From the NCBI GenBank assembly GCA_035250505.1, contig DATFFC010000006.1, positions 1 to 11,466 on the forward strand: a DNA stretch of 11,466 nt, in the 5' to 3' direction. This DNA is from DASSBQ01 sp035250505 (GTDB taxonomy: Bacteria; Nitrospirota; Nitrospiria; Nitrospirales; Nitrospiraceae). The notes beneath the pieces are model-generated. The model did no database searches. It saw only the letters and a program-made list of their open reading frames with translations, and was not told the origin of the DNA. Below, one piece after another: positions 5,666-11,466 of the stretch (within the stretch, counting starts at the first letter, position 1; each line of letters opens with the position of its first letter). The translations under genes were made by a program, and so were the position numbers.

Positions 5666-7000
5666 TCAACCGGCGCTGCTCAACAAGTGGGTCAGCTTCC
5701 GCTCAAAACCCGGGAATGAGGTTTCGATACAATCCGTGCCCTCGATCGTGGTTGGAGTGGACGCAGTCAAGGCCCCCACGGCCAACGACATCGCGACCCG
5801 ATGGTCCCCATGACTTGAACAGTGTGCCCCGCAGAGCCTGCCGTTTCCTTGGCGCCCCCCGAGGCCTTCGATGATCAGTCCATCCGGTTTTTCGACAATC
5901 CGCGCTCCCATCGACCGGAGTTCCGCGGCCATCGTCGCGATGCGATCGCTTTCCTTCACCCGCAGTTCGGCCGCTCCGGAAATCTCCGTGGTGCCGTGCG
6001 CCACCGCCGCGGCAACACACAGAATCGGAAACTCATCGATCGCCTGCGGAATATTGTCCGGGCCGATGCTGATTCCTTTGAGATGAGCCGTTTGAACCCG
6101 CAGATCAGCCACCGGCTCACCCGCCTCATGTCGCTGGTTCAGAACGTCAATATGTGCACCCATTCTCGTCAGCAAATCGATCACGCCGGTCCGGGTCGGA
6201 TTCATCCCTACACCGATCACCGTGACGTCGGATTCCGGAACGATGGTCCCTCCGACTAAGAAAAACGCGGCCGCCGAGAGGTCGCCGGCGATCGTGAACT
6301 CGAGGCCTCCCCACCGGACCGATGGACGTCCGTCGATCGCCACTGTGAAGCCGTCGCGCTTGAATGGAATCCCCACATACTCAAACAACCGCTCGGTATG
6401 ATCGCGAGAGAGCCGCGGCTCCGAAACGACGGTCGTTCCTTCGGCGTAGAGCGCAGCGAGTAACAGAGCCGACTTGATCTGCCCGCTGGCGACAGGGGAC
6501 TCGTACCTGATCGCCCGTAACTTCGATCCGGTAATCGCGAGCGGCGCCAACTCTCCGCCTTTGCGGCCGGTGATGGCCGCCCCCATCTGGCGCAACGGCT
6601 TGACGACGCGGCCCATCGGGCGCCTTCGGATCGATTCGTCGCCGGTCAGAAGGCTGAAAAAATCCTGGCCCGCGAGGGCGCCCGCGAGCAATCGAATGCC
6701 GGTTCCCGAATTTCCACAATCAATGGGCCCGTCCGGCTCTGAGAGGCCCCACATTCCCTTGCCATGGACGACGAGCCGATTGTCACTTTCATCGATGCGC
6801 ACGCCAAGCGCGCGAAAGGCGCGCGCCGTATTGAGACAGTCTTCCCCGTGGCAATAGCCGGAGATACTGGCCCGTCCGTCCCCCAACGCGCTCAGGATGA
6901 TAGCGCGATGTGTAATAGACTTATCCCCGGGGACGGACAAGATCCCGCGGAGCGGGCGGCCCGGCGTCACGGTGAGAGAGGACGCCGTCGCCGCCGTCAT
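5666..7000 (-). CDS. aroA: 3-phosphoshikimate 1-carboxyvinyltransferase (EPSP synthase)
   Basis: A 444-residue enzyme that joins shikimate 3-phosphate and phosphoenolpyruvate in the penultimate step to chorismate. Visible motifs are PGDKSITHRA (24-33, catalytic Lys27), GNSGTGIRLL (96-105), GDESIRRRPMGRV (120-132), SRDHTER (198-204), NPTRTG (267-272), Asp322 in IDEFPI, RVKESDRI (347-354, Glu350 equivalent to E. coli Glu341) and HGDHRVAM (397-404). Wording such as MNPTRTG and RVKESDRI resembles Bacillus and Agrobacterium CP4 enzymes more than the E. coli form. The residue after Asn-Ser is glycine, not the alanine that CP4 uses for glyphosate tolerance, so tolerance through that change is not expected. 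The ATG at 7000 overlaps the tyrA stop as ATGA, so translation is coupled. The gene is complete. Confidence 0.97.
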   Translation of the reverse strand: MTAATASSLTVTPGRPLRGILSVPGDKSITHRAIILSALGDGRASISGYCHGEDCLNTARAFRALGVRIDESDNRLVVHGKGMWGLSEPDGPIDCGNSGTGIRLLAGALAGQDFFSLLTGDESIRRRPMGRVVKPLRQMGAAITGRKGGELAPLAITGSKLRAIRYESPVASGQIKSALLLAALYAEGTTVVSEPRLSRDHTERLFEYVGIPFKRDGFTVAIDGRPSVRWGGLEFTIAGDLSAAAFFLVGGTIVPESDVTVIGVGMNPTRTGVIDLLTRMGAHIDVLNQRHEAGEPVADLRVQTAHLKGISIGPDNIPQAIDEFPILCVAAAVAHGTTEISGAAELRVKESDRIATMAAELRSMGARIVEKPDGLIIEGLGGRQGNGRLCGAHCSSHGDHRVAMSLAVGALTASTPTTIEGTDCIETSFPGFERKLTHLLSSAG

Positions 7001-7890
7001 ACCGACCTCGCAGGGCGTTGGTTCATTTGCTCTCGTTCTCGCTTGGCTTGTTCCAGTTCCTTTTCAATGCCGGCCCCGTCCCCGGCGTGGATCAGGCGCT
7101 TCAACTCACCGAGTCGCCGCTCGTAGGCCTCAATGAATGCCACGATATTGTCGCGATTCCACAGAAAAATATCCCGCCACATCTCCGGCGAACTGGCCGC
7201 AATCCTCGTGGTGTCGCGAAGCCCGCCACCCGAGTGGCCGGAGAGATCCAGCTCCGGGATTCCATGGTCTCGCACGTCGGCCAAGGTATTCATCAATGCG
7301 AAGGCCGCGACATGAGGCAAGTGACTGACCGCGCCAAGAATCCTGTCGTGGAGATAGGGGTCCATGTCCAAGACAATGGAACCGGCCGTCTCCCATAGCG
7401 CGCGAACCATCGCCAGCGCGGCACGATCGGTCGAGGATGTCGGCGTCAGAATGCACCGGGCTCCCTGAAACAAGGTATCCGAGCCGGCGGCCACGCCGGT
7501 TTTTTCTTTTCCAGCAATCGGATGGGCCCCGACAAAATGCACGCGTCTCGGCATCATGACTTCCGCCCGTTCGACCAACAGTCCTTTGACGCTGCCGACA
7601 TCACTGACAATCGTGCCGGCGGAGAGACTCCCCGCCCAATCCCGCAGATGTTGCTCGTACGTGTCCACCGGGGTAGCGAGCACCACGAGGTCTGCGGCCT
7701 TCACTCCCTCTTTCGGATCAGATACATACCGATCAATCGCACCCAGTTCGACGGCCGCCTTCAGGCTTTCGACCCGGCGACCGATCCCGACGACTTCATC
7801 GGCGAGCTTCTTCCCGCGGAGGATCATGCCCAGCGATCCGCCGATCAATCCCACGCCGACTATGGCCACCCGTTTGAAATGGACGGTCAT
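6997..7890 (-). CDS. tyrA: Prephenate (or arogenate) dehydrogenase
   Basis: A 297-residue dehydrogenase that oxidatively decarboxylates prephenate to 4-hydroxyphenylpyruvate, or arogenate to tyrosine. The Rossmann loop GVGLIGGSLG is at 12-21. Other blocks are LATPVDTY (71-78), DVGSVK (97-102), the catalytic-type His123 in GAHPIAGKEKTG, SHLPHVAAFAL (189-199) and GGGLRDTTRIA (221-231). The C-terminal helical dimerisation domain ends near 270 and is followed by a charged coil. There is no ACT domain, so direct tyrosine feedback through such a domain is not expected. The frame is open 52 codons further upstream, but that part looks non-conserved and would overlap aroF. The ATG at 7890 has AGGTG eight bases before it and begins directly at the Rossmann fold. 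The cofactor (NAD or NADP) and prephenate/arogenate preference are not settled. It is 55 bases from aroF and overlaps aroA. Confidence 0.94.
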   Translation of the reverse strand: MTVHFKRVAIVGVGLIGGSLGMILRGKKLADEVVGIGRRVESLKAAVELGAIDRYVSDPKEGVKAADLVVLATPVDTYEQHLRDWAGSLSAGTIVSDVGSVKGLLVERAEVMMPRRVHFVGAHPIAGKEKTGVAAGSDTLFQGARCILTPTSSTDRAALAMVRALWETAGSIVLDMDPYLHDRILGAVSHLPHVAAFALMNTLADVRDHGIPELDLSGHSGGGLRDTTRIAASSPEMWRDIFLWNRDNIVAFIEAYERRLGELKRLIHAGDGAGIEKELEQAKREREQMNQRPARSV

Positions 7891-7898
7891 GCCTGGTT

Positions 7899-7903
7899 CA
7901 CCT
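7899..7903 (-). promoter_or_regulatory. Ribosome binding site that decides the tyrA start
   Basis: AGGTG on the minus strand lies eight bases before the ATG at 7890. It supports starting tyrA at the Rossmann fold and not at the far upstream start in the same open frame. Confidence 0.5.
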
Positions 7904-7945
7904 ATTGATTTGCCCCGAGTCGATGCGCCATGAGTCGTGCTGCCA

Positions 7946-8959
7946 TCATACGGTACGGCCGATCGCCTCGGCGATCTTGTGAAGATCGTGCATGAGTTCC
8001 TTGAACTTGCTCGGCCTGATCGATTCCTCGCCGTCACAGAGCGCACATTCAGGATTGGAATGGACCTCGATCAAGAGGCCGTCCGCTCCGGCCGCCACCG
8101 CCGCCTTCGACATCGGCGCGACCAGATTCCATTTCCCCGTCGCATGACTGGGATCCACGATCACCGGCAAGTGCGAGAGTTCTTTGAGCGTCGGGATGGC
8201 GGCAAGGTCCAGTGTGTTTCGATACTGAGTCTCGAACGTCCGGATGCCCCGTTCACAGAGCATGACGTTCCGATTGCCGCGGGACATGATGTATTCGGCG
8301 GACAAGAGAAATTCCTTGATGGTGGCCGACAAGCCGCGCTTCAGCAGTACCGGTTTATCGTACGCACCCACTTCCTTCAGCAGTTCGAAATTCTGCATGT
8401 TCCGCGCACCGATTTGGATGATATCCGCCTTTTCAAGAAACAACTCGATATCCCTGGTATCCAGAATTTCGCTGACAACCGGGAGACCCGTCTGCTTTCT
8501 CGCCTCCAAGAGATAGTCCAGCCCCTCTCGTCCAAGACCCTGGAAGGAATAGGGCGACGTCCTTGGTTTGTAGGCGCCGCCGCGCAGCACCGTCGCGCCG
8601 GCCGCTTTGACCTCATGGGCAATCCCGACCGTCAATTCCAGCCGCTCCACGGCGCAAGGGCCGGCCATGATCGTGACCTTGCGATCACCGATCTTCACGC
8701 CGTTGACGTCGATGACGGTATTGTCTTTCTTGAACTCCCGGCTGACCAGCTTCCACGGCGCCAAGATCGGCAGCACGCTTTCGACGCCCGGCAAGGCGGT
8801 CAAAGGTTGGTTTTGCAGAATACGATCGTCGCCAATGACTCCGATGATGGTCCGCTCCTGTCCCGTCGAGATATGGGATTTCAGGCCGAGTTCCCGCAGG
8901 CGGTCGATAATATGATCGACCTCCCGCTCACTCGCCTCCGGTCGTAAGACGATAATCAT
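7946..8959 (-). CDS. aroF: 3-deoxy-7-phosphoheptulonate (DAHP) synthase, type I-beta with N-terminal regulatory domain
   Basis: A 337-residue metal-dependent enzyme that condenses phosphoenolpyruvate and erythrose 4-phosphate, the committed step of the shikimate pathway. Residues 1-70 form a ferredoxin-like domain (MIIVLRPEASEREVDHI), which in the Thermotoga-type enzyme mediates feedback by aromatic amino acids. The barrel follows: GPCAVE (100-105), RGGAYKPRTSPYSFQG (126-141), QIGARNMQN (182-190), LLKRGL (205-210), DPSHATGK (269-276), EVHSNPE (298-304) and CDGEES (308-313). The metal ligands are expected to be Cys102, His272, Glu298 and Asp309. These are the same numbers I recall for Thermotoga, which supports the chosen start. 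The frame can start at a GTG at 8986 that overlaps the hisC stop. The ATG at 8959 is preferred because AGAGG lies seven bases upstream and the family begins MIIV. Confidence 0.95.
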   Translation of the reverse strand: MIIVLRPEASEREVDHIIDRLRELGLKSHISTGQERTIIGVIGDDRILQNQPLTALPGVESVLPILAPWKLVSREFKKDNTVIDVNGVKIGDRKVTIMAGPCAVERLELTVGIAHEVKAAGATVLRGGAYKPRTSPYSFQGLGREGLDYLLEARKQTGLPVVSEILDTRDIELFLEKADIIQIGARNMQNFELLKEVGAYDKPVLLKRGLSATIKEFLLSAEYIMSRGNRNVMLCERGIRTFETQYRNTLDLAAIPTLKELSHLPVIVDPSHATGKWNLVAPMSKAAVAAGADGLLIEVHSNPECALCDGEESIRPSKFKELMHDLHKIAEAIGRTV

Positions 8960-8966
8960 GGCAATG

Positions 8967-8978
8967 CCTCTTTCCTCC
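8967..8978 (-). promoter_or_regulatory. Ribosome binding site that decides the aroF start
   Basis: The minus strand reads GGAGGAAAGAGG, and its last AGAGG ends seven bases before the ATG at 8959. It lies inside the frame that would result from the upstream GTG (8986) overlapping the hisC stop. It therefore favours the shorter protein beginning MIIV. Confidence 0.6.
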
Positions 8979-8982
8979 GGTC

Positions 8983-10062
8983 TCACGCTCGCATCACGTG
9001 TCGTAATGCCGTTAAAAACAAATGATTCTCTTCCGGCAATCCGATGGTGACCCGCACCATCGGGCCGCGAATATGGCGAATGATGACGCCTTCCCGGAGC
9101 AGCGCCTCGAACAGCCGACGGCCGTCTCGGCCGGCATCGAAGTATAGAAAATTGGTCTCACTCGGGAGAGGCTTTAAGTTCAATGCTTCCAATCCCGCCC
9201 GCACTTTCTCCATTTCTAACCCATTCAGTGTCCGGCTCTTTGCGACATGCTCCTCGTCCTCTAACGCAGCCAGGGCCGCTCCCTGTGCCATGCTGTTGGC
9301 GTTGAAAGGCGGGCGGATCCGATTCAGATAGTCGGTGATTTCGGTCGTCGTGAGGCCATAGCCGATTCTCAAGCCGGCCAGGCCGTAGATTTTCGAAAAA
9401 GTCCTCAGCACGATCACATTGCGACCTTGGGCCACATATGAGAGCGTATTCGGGAAGTCGGGGAGCCTCACATATTCGTAATAGGCCTCATCAAACACCA
9501 CAACGACATGTTCGGGCACCCGCGCCATTAGTGCATCGACCTCGCCCTTCCGGACCGCCGTCCCGGTGGGATTGTTCGGATTGCAGATGAACAGCAGCTT
9601 GGTTTTCTCGGTCACGGCGTCCGCCATGGCCCGCAAGTCATGCCGCCCGTCCTTAAGCGGCACTTCGATCGACATCCCGTGAGCCGCCGTCACTTCCATC
9701 TTGTAGATGACGAAGGTCTCATCGGCCATGACGGCCTCATCTCCGGGAGCCAAAAAGGCTCTCGCCAGAAGGCCGAGAATCTCATCCGAGCCGTTCCCCA
9801 AGATCACTTGGTCGAGGCCGACTTTCCACCGTTCGGCAAGCGCCGTGCGAAGCCGATGCGCGCCCCCGTCGGGGTATCGGTTCAAAGCCGGGCCCATTTC
9901 CGACAGGGCGGCGACGGCTCTCGGGGAGGGACCGATGGGGTTTTCGTTCGAGGCCAGTTTGACGACCCGGGAAAGACCAAGCTCCCGTTGCAACTCTTCG
10001 ATCGGTTTTCCCGGAATGTAGGGGCGTAATGAGAGGATGTCTTGGTGCACTCGAAGCGGCAT
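8983..10062 (-). CDS. hisC: HisC-type aminotransferase (histidinol-phosphate / aromatic aminotransferase)
   Basis: A 359-residue PLP-dependent class I/II aminotransferase of the HisC family. Family marks are SNENPIGPSP (38-47), GNGSDE (89-94), NPNNPTGT (161-168), Asp191 in FDEAYYEY, the PLP-binding Lys224 in TFSKIYGLAG, and RIGYG (232-236). The sequence is complete and of normal length. Most HisC proteins transfer an amino group to imidazole-acetol phosphate in histidine synthesis. This copy lies between pheA and aroF with no histidine gene in view, so its main role may be transamination of phenylpyruvate, 4-hydroxyphenylpyruvate or prephenate. Bacillus HisC is known to do both jobs. Substrate use cannot be decided from sequence. 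The ATG at 10062 comes 4 bases after the pheA stop without a clear SD, so coupling to pheA is likely. Confidence 0.92.
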   Translation of the reverse strand: MPLRVHQDILSLRPYIPGKPIEELQRELGLSRVVKLASNENPIGPSPRAVAALSEMGPALNRYPDGGAHRLRTALAERWKVGLDQVILGNGSDEILGLLARAFLAPGDEAVMADETFVIYKMEVTAAHGMSIEVPLKDGRHDLRAMADAVTEKTKLLFICNPNNPTGTAVRKGEVDALMARVPEHVVVVFDEAYYEYVRLPDFPNTLSYVAQGRNVIVLRTFSKIYGLAGLRIGYGLTTTEITDYLNRIRPPFNANSMAQGAALAALEDEEHVAKSRTLNGLEMEKVRAGLEALNLKPLPSETNFLYFDAGRDGRRLFEALLREGVIIRHIRGPMVRVTIGLPEENHLFLTALRHVMRA

Positions 10063-10066
10063 AATG

Positions 10067-11143
10067 TCAACTATGCGCGGGATAAGATCCCAGAATCTTC
10101 ATAAAGAGGCACCGGCTTTTCACCTCTTCCAGCGCTTTTCTCAACTTTTCCTCTTCAATGTGGCCCTCGATATCGACAAAGAACAAGTATTCCCATGCCT
10201 TCCGGCGAGACGGGCGGGATTCGATTTTCGTCATGTTCAATCCATGCGAGGCGAAGGGCCTCAGCAGATCGTAAAGCGCGCCCACTTTGTCTTTGATCGA
10301 CAGCATGAGCGAAGTCTTATCCCGCCCGGTACGCTCCGGCGGCTTTTGCGACAATACTAAGAAGCGGGTAAAGTTGTTGATATTGTCCTCGATCCGCGCC
10401 GTAATCACCTTCAACCCGTAGAGCTGAGCCGCGAGTTCCGATGCGATGGCGGCGGCGGTCGGTTCATCGACGCACAGCTCGGCTGCGCGGGCGGTGCTGG
10501 CCACCTCCGAGACGGGGATGTGCGGCAGATTCGTTTCCAGCCAATTCCGGCACTGGGCGATGGCATGGGGATGGGAATAGATCTTCTTCACTTCCTCCGT
10601 CACGCCGGTCTTCGACAACAGATGGTGCGCCACTTCCTGCAGCACTTCTCCATAGATCAACAGATTCGAATCGATGAACATATCCAGCGTATAGTTCACA
10701 ACCCCTTCGGTCGTGTTCTCAATAGGGACGACCCCGAAGTTGGCCCGTCCGCGCTCCACCTCGCTGAAGACTTCCTTAATGCTGCCGACAGGGACGTAAT
10801 GGGCGGAAGCGCCGAACTTCTGCTGGCAGGCCATATGGGTGAAGGTCGCCCTGGGGCCCAGGTACGCGACCTTTTGGGGCCCCTCCAGAGACAGGGATGC
10901 CGACATGATCTCCCGATAGAGCGGCCGGATGGCCTCGGTCGGAAAGGGACCGGTATTCTGCTTCATCAGGCGATCAATGATGGCCGCTTCTCTGGCGGGA
11001 GTATGTAGATGCGCGTCGGAGTCTTTCAGCTTTTTCAGTTTCCCGATTTCGATCACGCTCTTGGAGCGCTGATTGAGGAGACGGAGAATTTCGTCATCAA
11101 TGCGGTCGATCTCTTGCCGGTGGCCCTGCAAGTCGTTGGACAT
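10067..11143 (-). CDS. pheA: Bifunctional chorismate mutase / prephenate dehydratase (P-protein)
   Basis: A 358-residue fusion enzyme that converts chorismate to prephenate and then to phenylpyruvate. Residues 1-88 are an AroQ chorismate mutase helix bundle (IDRIDDEILRLLNQR, then IGKLKK). Residues 91-265 are prephenate dehydratase, with VAYLGPRATFTH (92-103), VVPIENTTEGVV (138-149) and the catalytic NFTRFLVL (257-264). Residues 275-352 are an ACT domain, with KVGAL (286-290) and ESRPSR (308-313), the usual phenylalanine-sensing motifs, so feedback inhibition by phenylalanine is expected. The frame is open 47 codons further upstream, but that stretch looks like noncoding leader. The ATG at 11143 matches the family start, although its SD is weak (AGGA 13 bases away). 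It is the first gene after a candidate promoter and lies 4 bases before hisC. Confidence 0.95.
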   Translation of the reverse strand: MSNDLQGHRQEIDRIDDEILRLLNQRSKSVIEIGKLKKLKDSDAHLHTPAREAAIIDRLMKQNTGPFPTEAIRPLYREIMSASLSLEGPQKVAYLGPRATFTHMACQQKFGASAHYVPVGSIKEVFSEVERGRANFGVVPIENTTEGVVNYTLDMFIDSNLLIYGEVLQEVAHHLLSKTGVTEEVKKIYSHPHAIAQCRNWLETNLPHIPVSEVASTARAAELCVDEPTAAAIASELAAQLYGLKVITARIEDNINNFTRFLVLSQKPPERTGRDKTSLMLSIKDKVGALYDLLRPFASHGLNMTKIESRPSRRKAWEYLFFVDIEGHIEEEKLRKALEEVKSRCLFMKILGSYPAHS

Positions 11144-11234
11144 ATTGGGAACTATTTCCTTCCGGAGGACTCCCGTAGCAAGGCGGGGGTCATCAGCAGC
11201 ACGTGCCGCTGTGTCTGGCGCGGACCAAGCGGGT

Positions 11235-11264
11235 ATCCTACAGGAAGCGTGAAGATTTTTGCAA
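11235..11264 (-). promoter_or_regulatory. Candidate sigma70-type promoter for the pheA operon
   Basis: On the minus strand a -35-like TTGCAA (11259-11264) is followed after 18 bases by a -10-like TAGGAT (11235-11240). Matches to consensus are 4/6 for each box. It lies 16 bases downstream of the ruvB stop and would give a leader of roughly 85 bases before the pheA ATG at 11143. It falls in the longest gap between genes in the window. This is a prediction by eye. Confidence 0.45.
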
Positions 11265-11280
11265 CAATAGACCCGGCGAT

Positions 11281-11466
11281 TCAAGGACTTGTGGAGGAGG
11301 AGTCCAGGCCGGACAAAGAGAGCAAATCCTTCTGCTTTTTGAAGTGGTCGTAGGCCTGCCTGGTCACTTGTCGGCCTCGGCCGGTGCGTTCCAACATGGC
11401 GGCCTGAATCAGGTAGGGCTCATATACATCTTCCAACGTCCCCTTGTCCTCCTGCACGGCCGCGGC
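11281..11466 (-). CDS. ruvB: Holliday junction DNA helicase RuvB, C-terminal fragment (5' end outside window)
   Basis: The last 61 residues of an open frame that runs off the right edge and ends in TGA at 11281-11283. TLEDVYEPYLIQAAMLERTG followed by RGRQVTRQAYDHF matches the winged-helix C-terminal domain of RuvB, the hexameric motor that drives branch migration with RuvA. The roughly 20 residues after that are a variable Ser-rich tail. The ATPase domains are not in the window. It is codirectional with pheA, 137 bases upstream of it, and probably belongs to a separate ruv unit, since a candidate promoter begins right after its stop. I see no U-tracted terminator between them, so read-through is possible. 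Confidence 0.93.
   Translation of the reverse strand, partial: AAAVQEDKGTLEDVYEPYLIQAAMLERTGRGRQVTRQAYDHFKKQKDLLSLSGLDSSSTSP

Noticed and set aside
6701..6715. Possible natural glyphosate tolerance of the EPSP synthase
   Set aside because: The NSGT motif keeps glycine where the tolerant CP4 enzyme has alanine; nothing else visible supports tolerance.
7937..8947. Long plus-strand frame of 336 codons opposite aroF
   Set aside because: It mirrors the aroF reading frame and shows no family motif, while the DAHP synthase on the other strand is complete.
11152..11202. Possible 16-residue leader peptide upstream of pheA (GTG start, TAG stop), as in an attenuator
   Set aside because: It contains no phenylalanine or tyrosine codons, has no good SD, and I found no competing terminator hairpin with a U-tract.
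1..11466. Mobile elements, CRISPR arrays, tRNA genes, toxin-antitoxin or defence genes
   Set aside because: Coding is nearly continuous housekeeping sequence; no terminal inverted repeats, regular direct repeats, integrase/transposase motifs or tRNA-like folds were seen.

Overview
The window is an almost gap-free, GC-rich bacterial chromosome segment. Eleven consecutive genes lie on the minus strand, and one partial gene lies on the plus strand at the left edge. I see no tRNA, rRNA, CRISPR array, insertion sequence or phage gene. The proteins and gene order fit a Nitrospirota (Nitrospira-like) genome. The main clues are a type I-beta DAHP synthase, a Bacillus/CP4-like EPSP synthase, and a protein built from repeated protochlorophyllide-reductase C-terminal (PCP_red) domains with no photosynthesis genes nearby. 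That assignment is inference from recall, not from a search.

Read in the direction of transcription (high to low coordinates), the window starts with the 3' end of ruvB. A 137-base gap with a candidate sigma70-type promoter follows, and then the aromatic amino acid block: pheA (chorismate mutase/prephenate dehydratase), hisC-type aminotransferase, aroF (DAHP synthase), tyrA (prephenate dehydrogenase) and aroA (EPSP synthase). These genes supply the entry step, the penultimate step of the chorismate pathway, both branches to phenylalanine and tyrosine, and a transaminase that can finish them. Allosteric control is probably at AroF (N-terminal ferredoxin-like domain) and PheA (ACT domain).

The block runs on without a break into cmk (CMP kinase), plsC (lysophosphatidate acyltransferase), rpsA (six-domain ribosomal protein S1), sppA (membrane signal peptide peptidase), an ihfB/HU-family DNA-binding protein and the PCP_red-repeat protein. 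Several junctions are 4-base stop/start overlaps (tyrA/aroA, cmk/plsC, possibly aroA/cmk and hisC/aroF), which points to one long, translationally coupled operon. The two longest gaps in the second half flank rpsA, and each holds a hairpin. The order aroA-cmk-rpsA-ihfB is also found in enterobacteria, so this looks like an old syntenic block with plsC and sppA inserted.

At the left edge the PCP_red gene ends tail to tail, 6 bases from the end of an unrecognised plus-strand gene. The segment is mostly housekeeping. The one clearly unusual gene is the PCP_red-repeat protein, which has four recognisable repeats, a probable fifth half-repeat and no cysteine.
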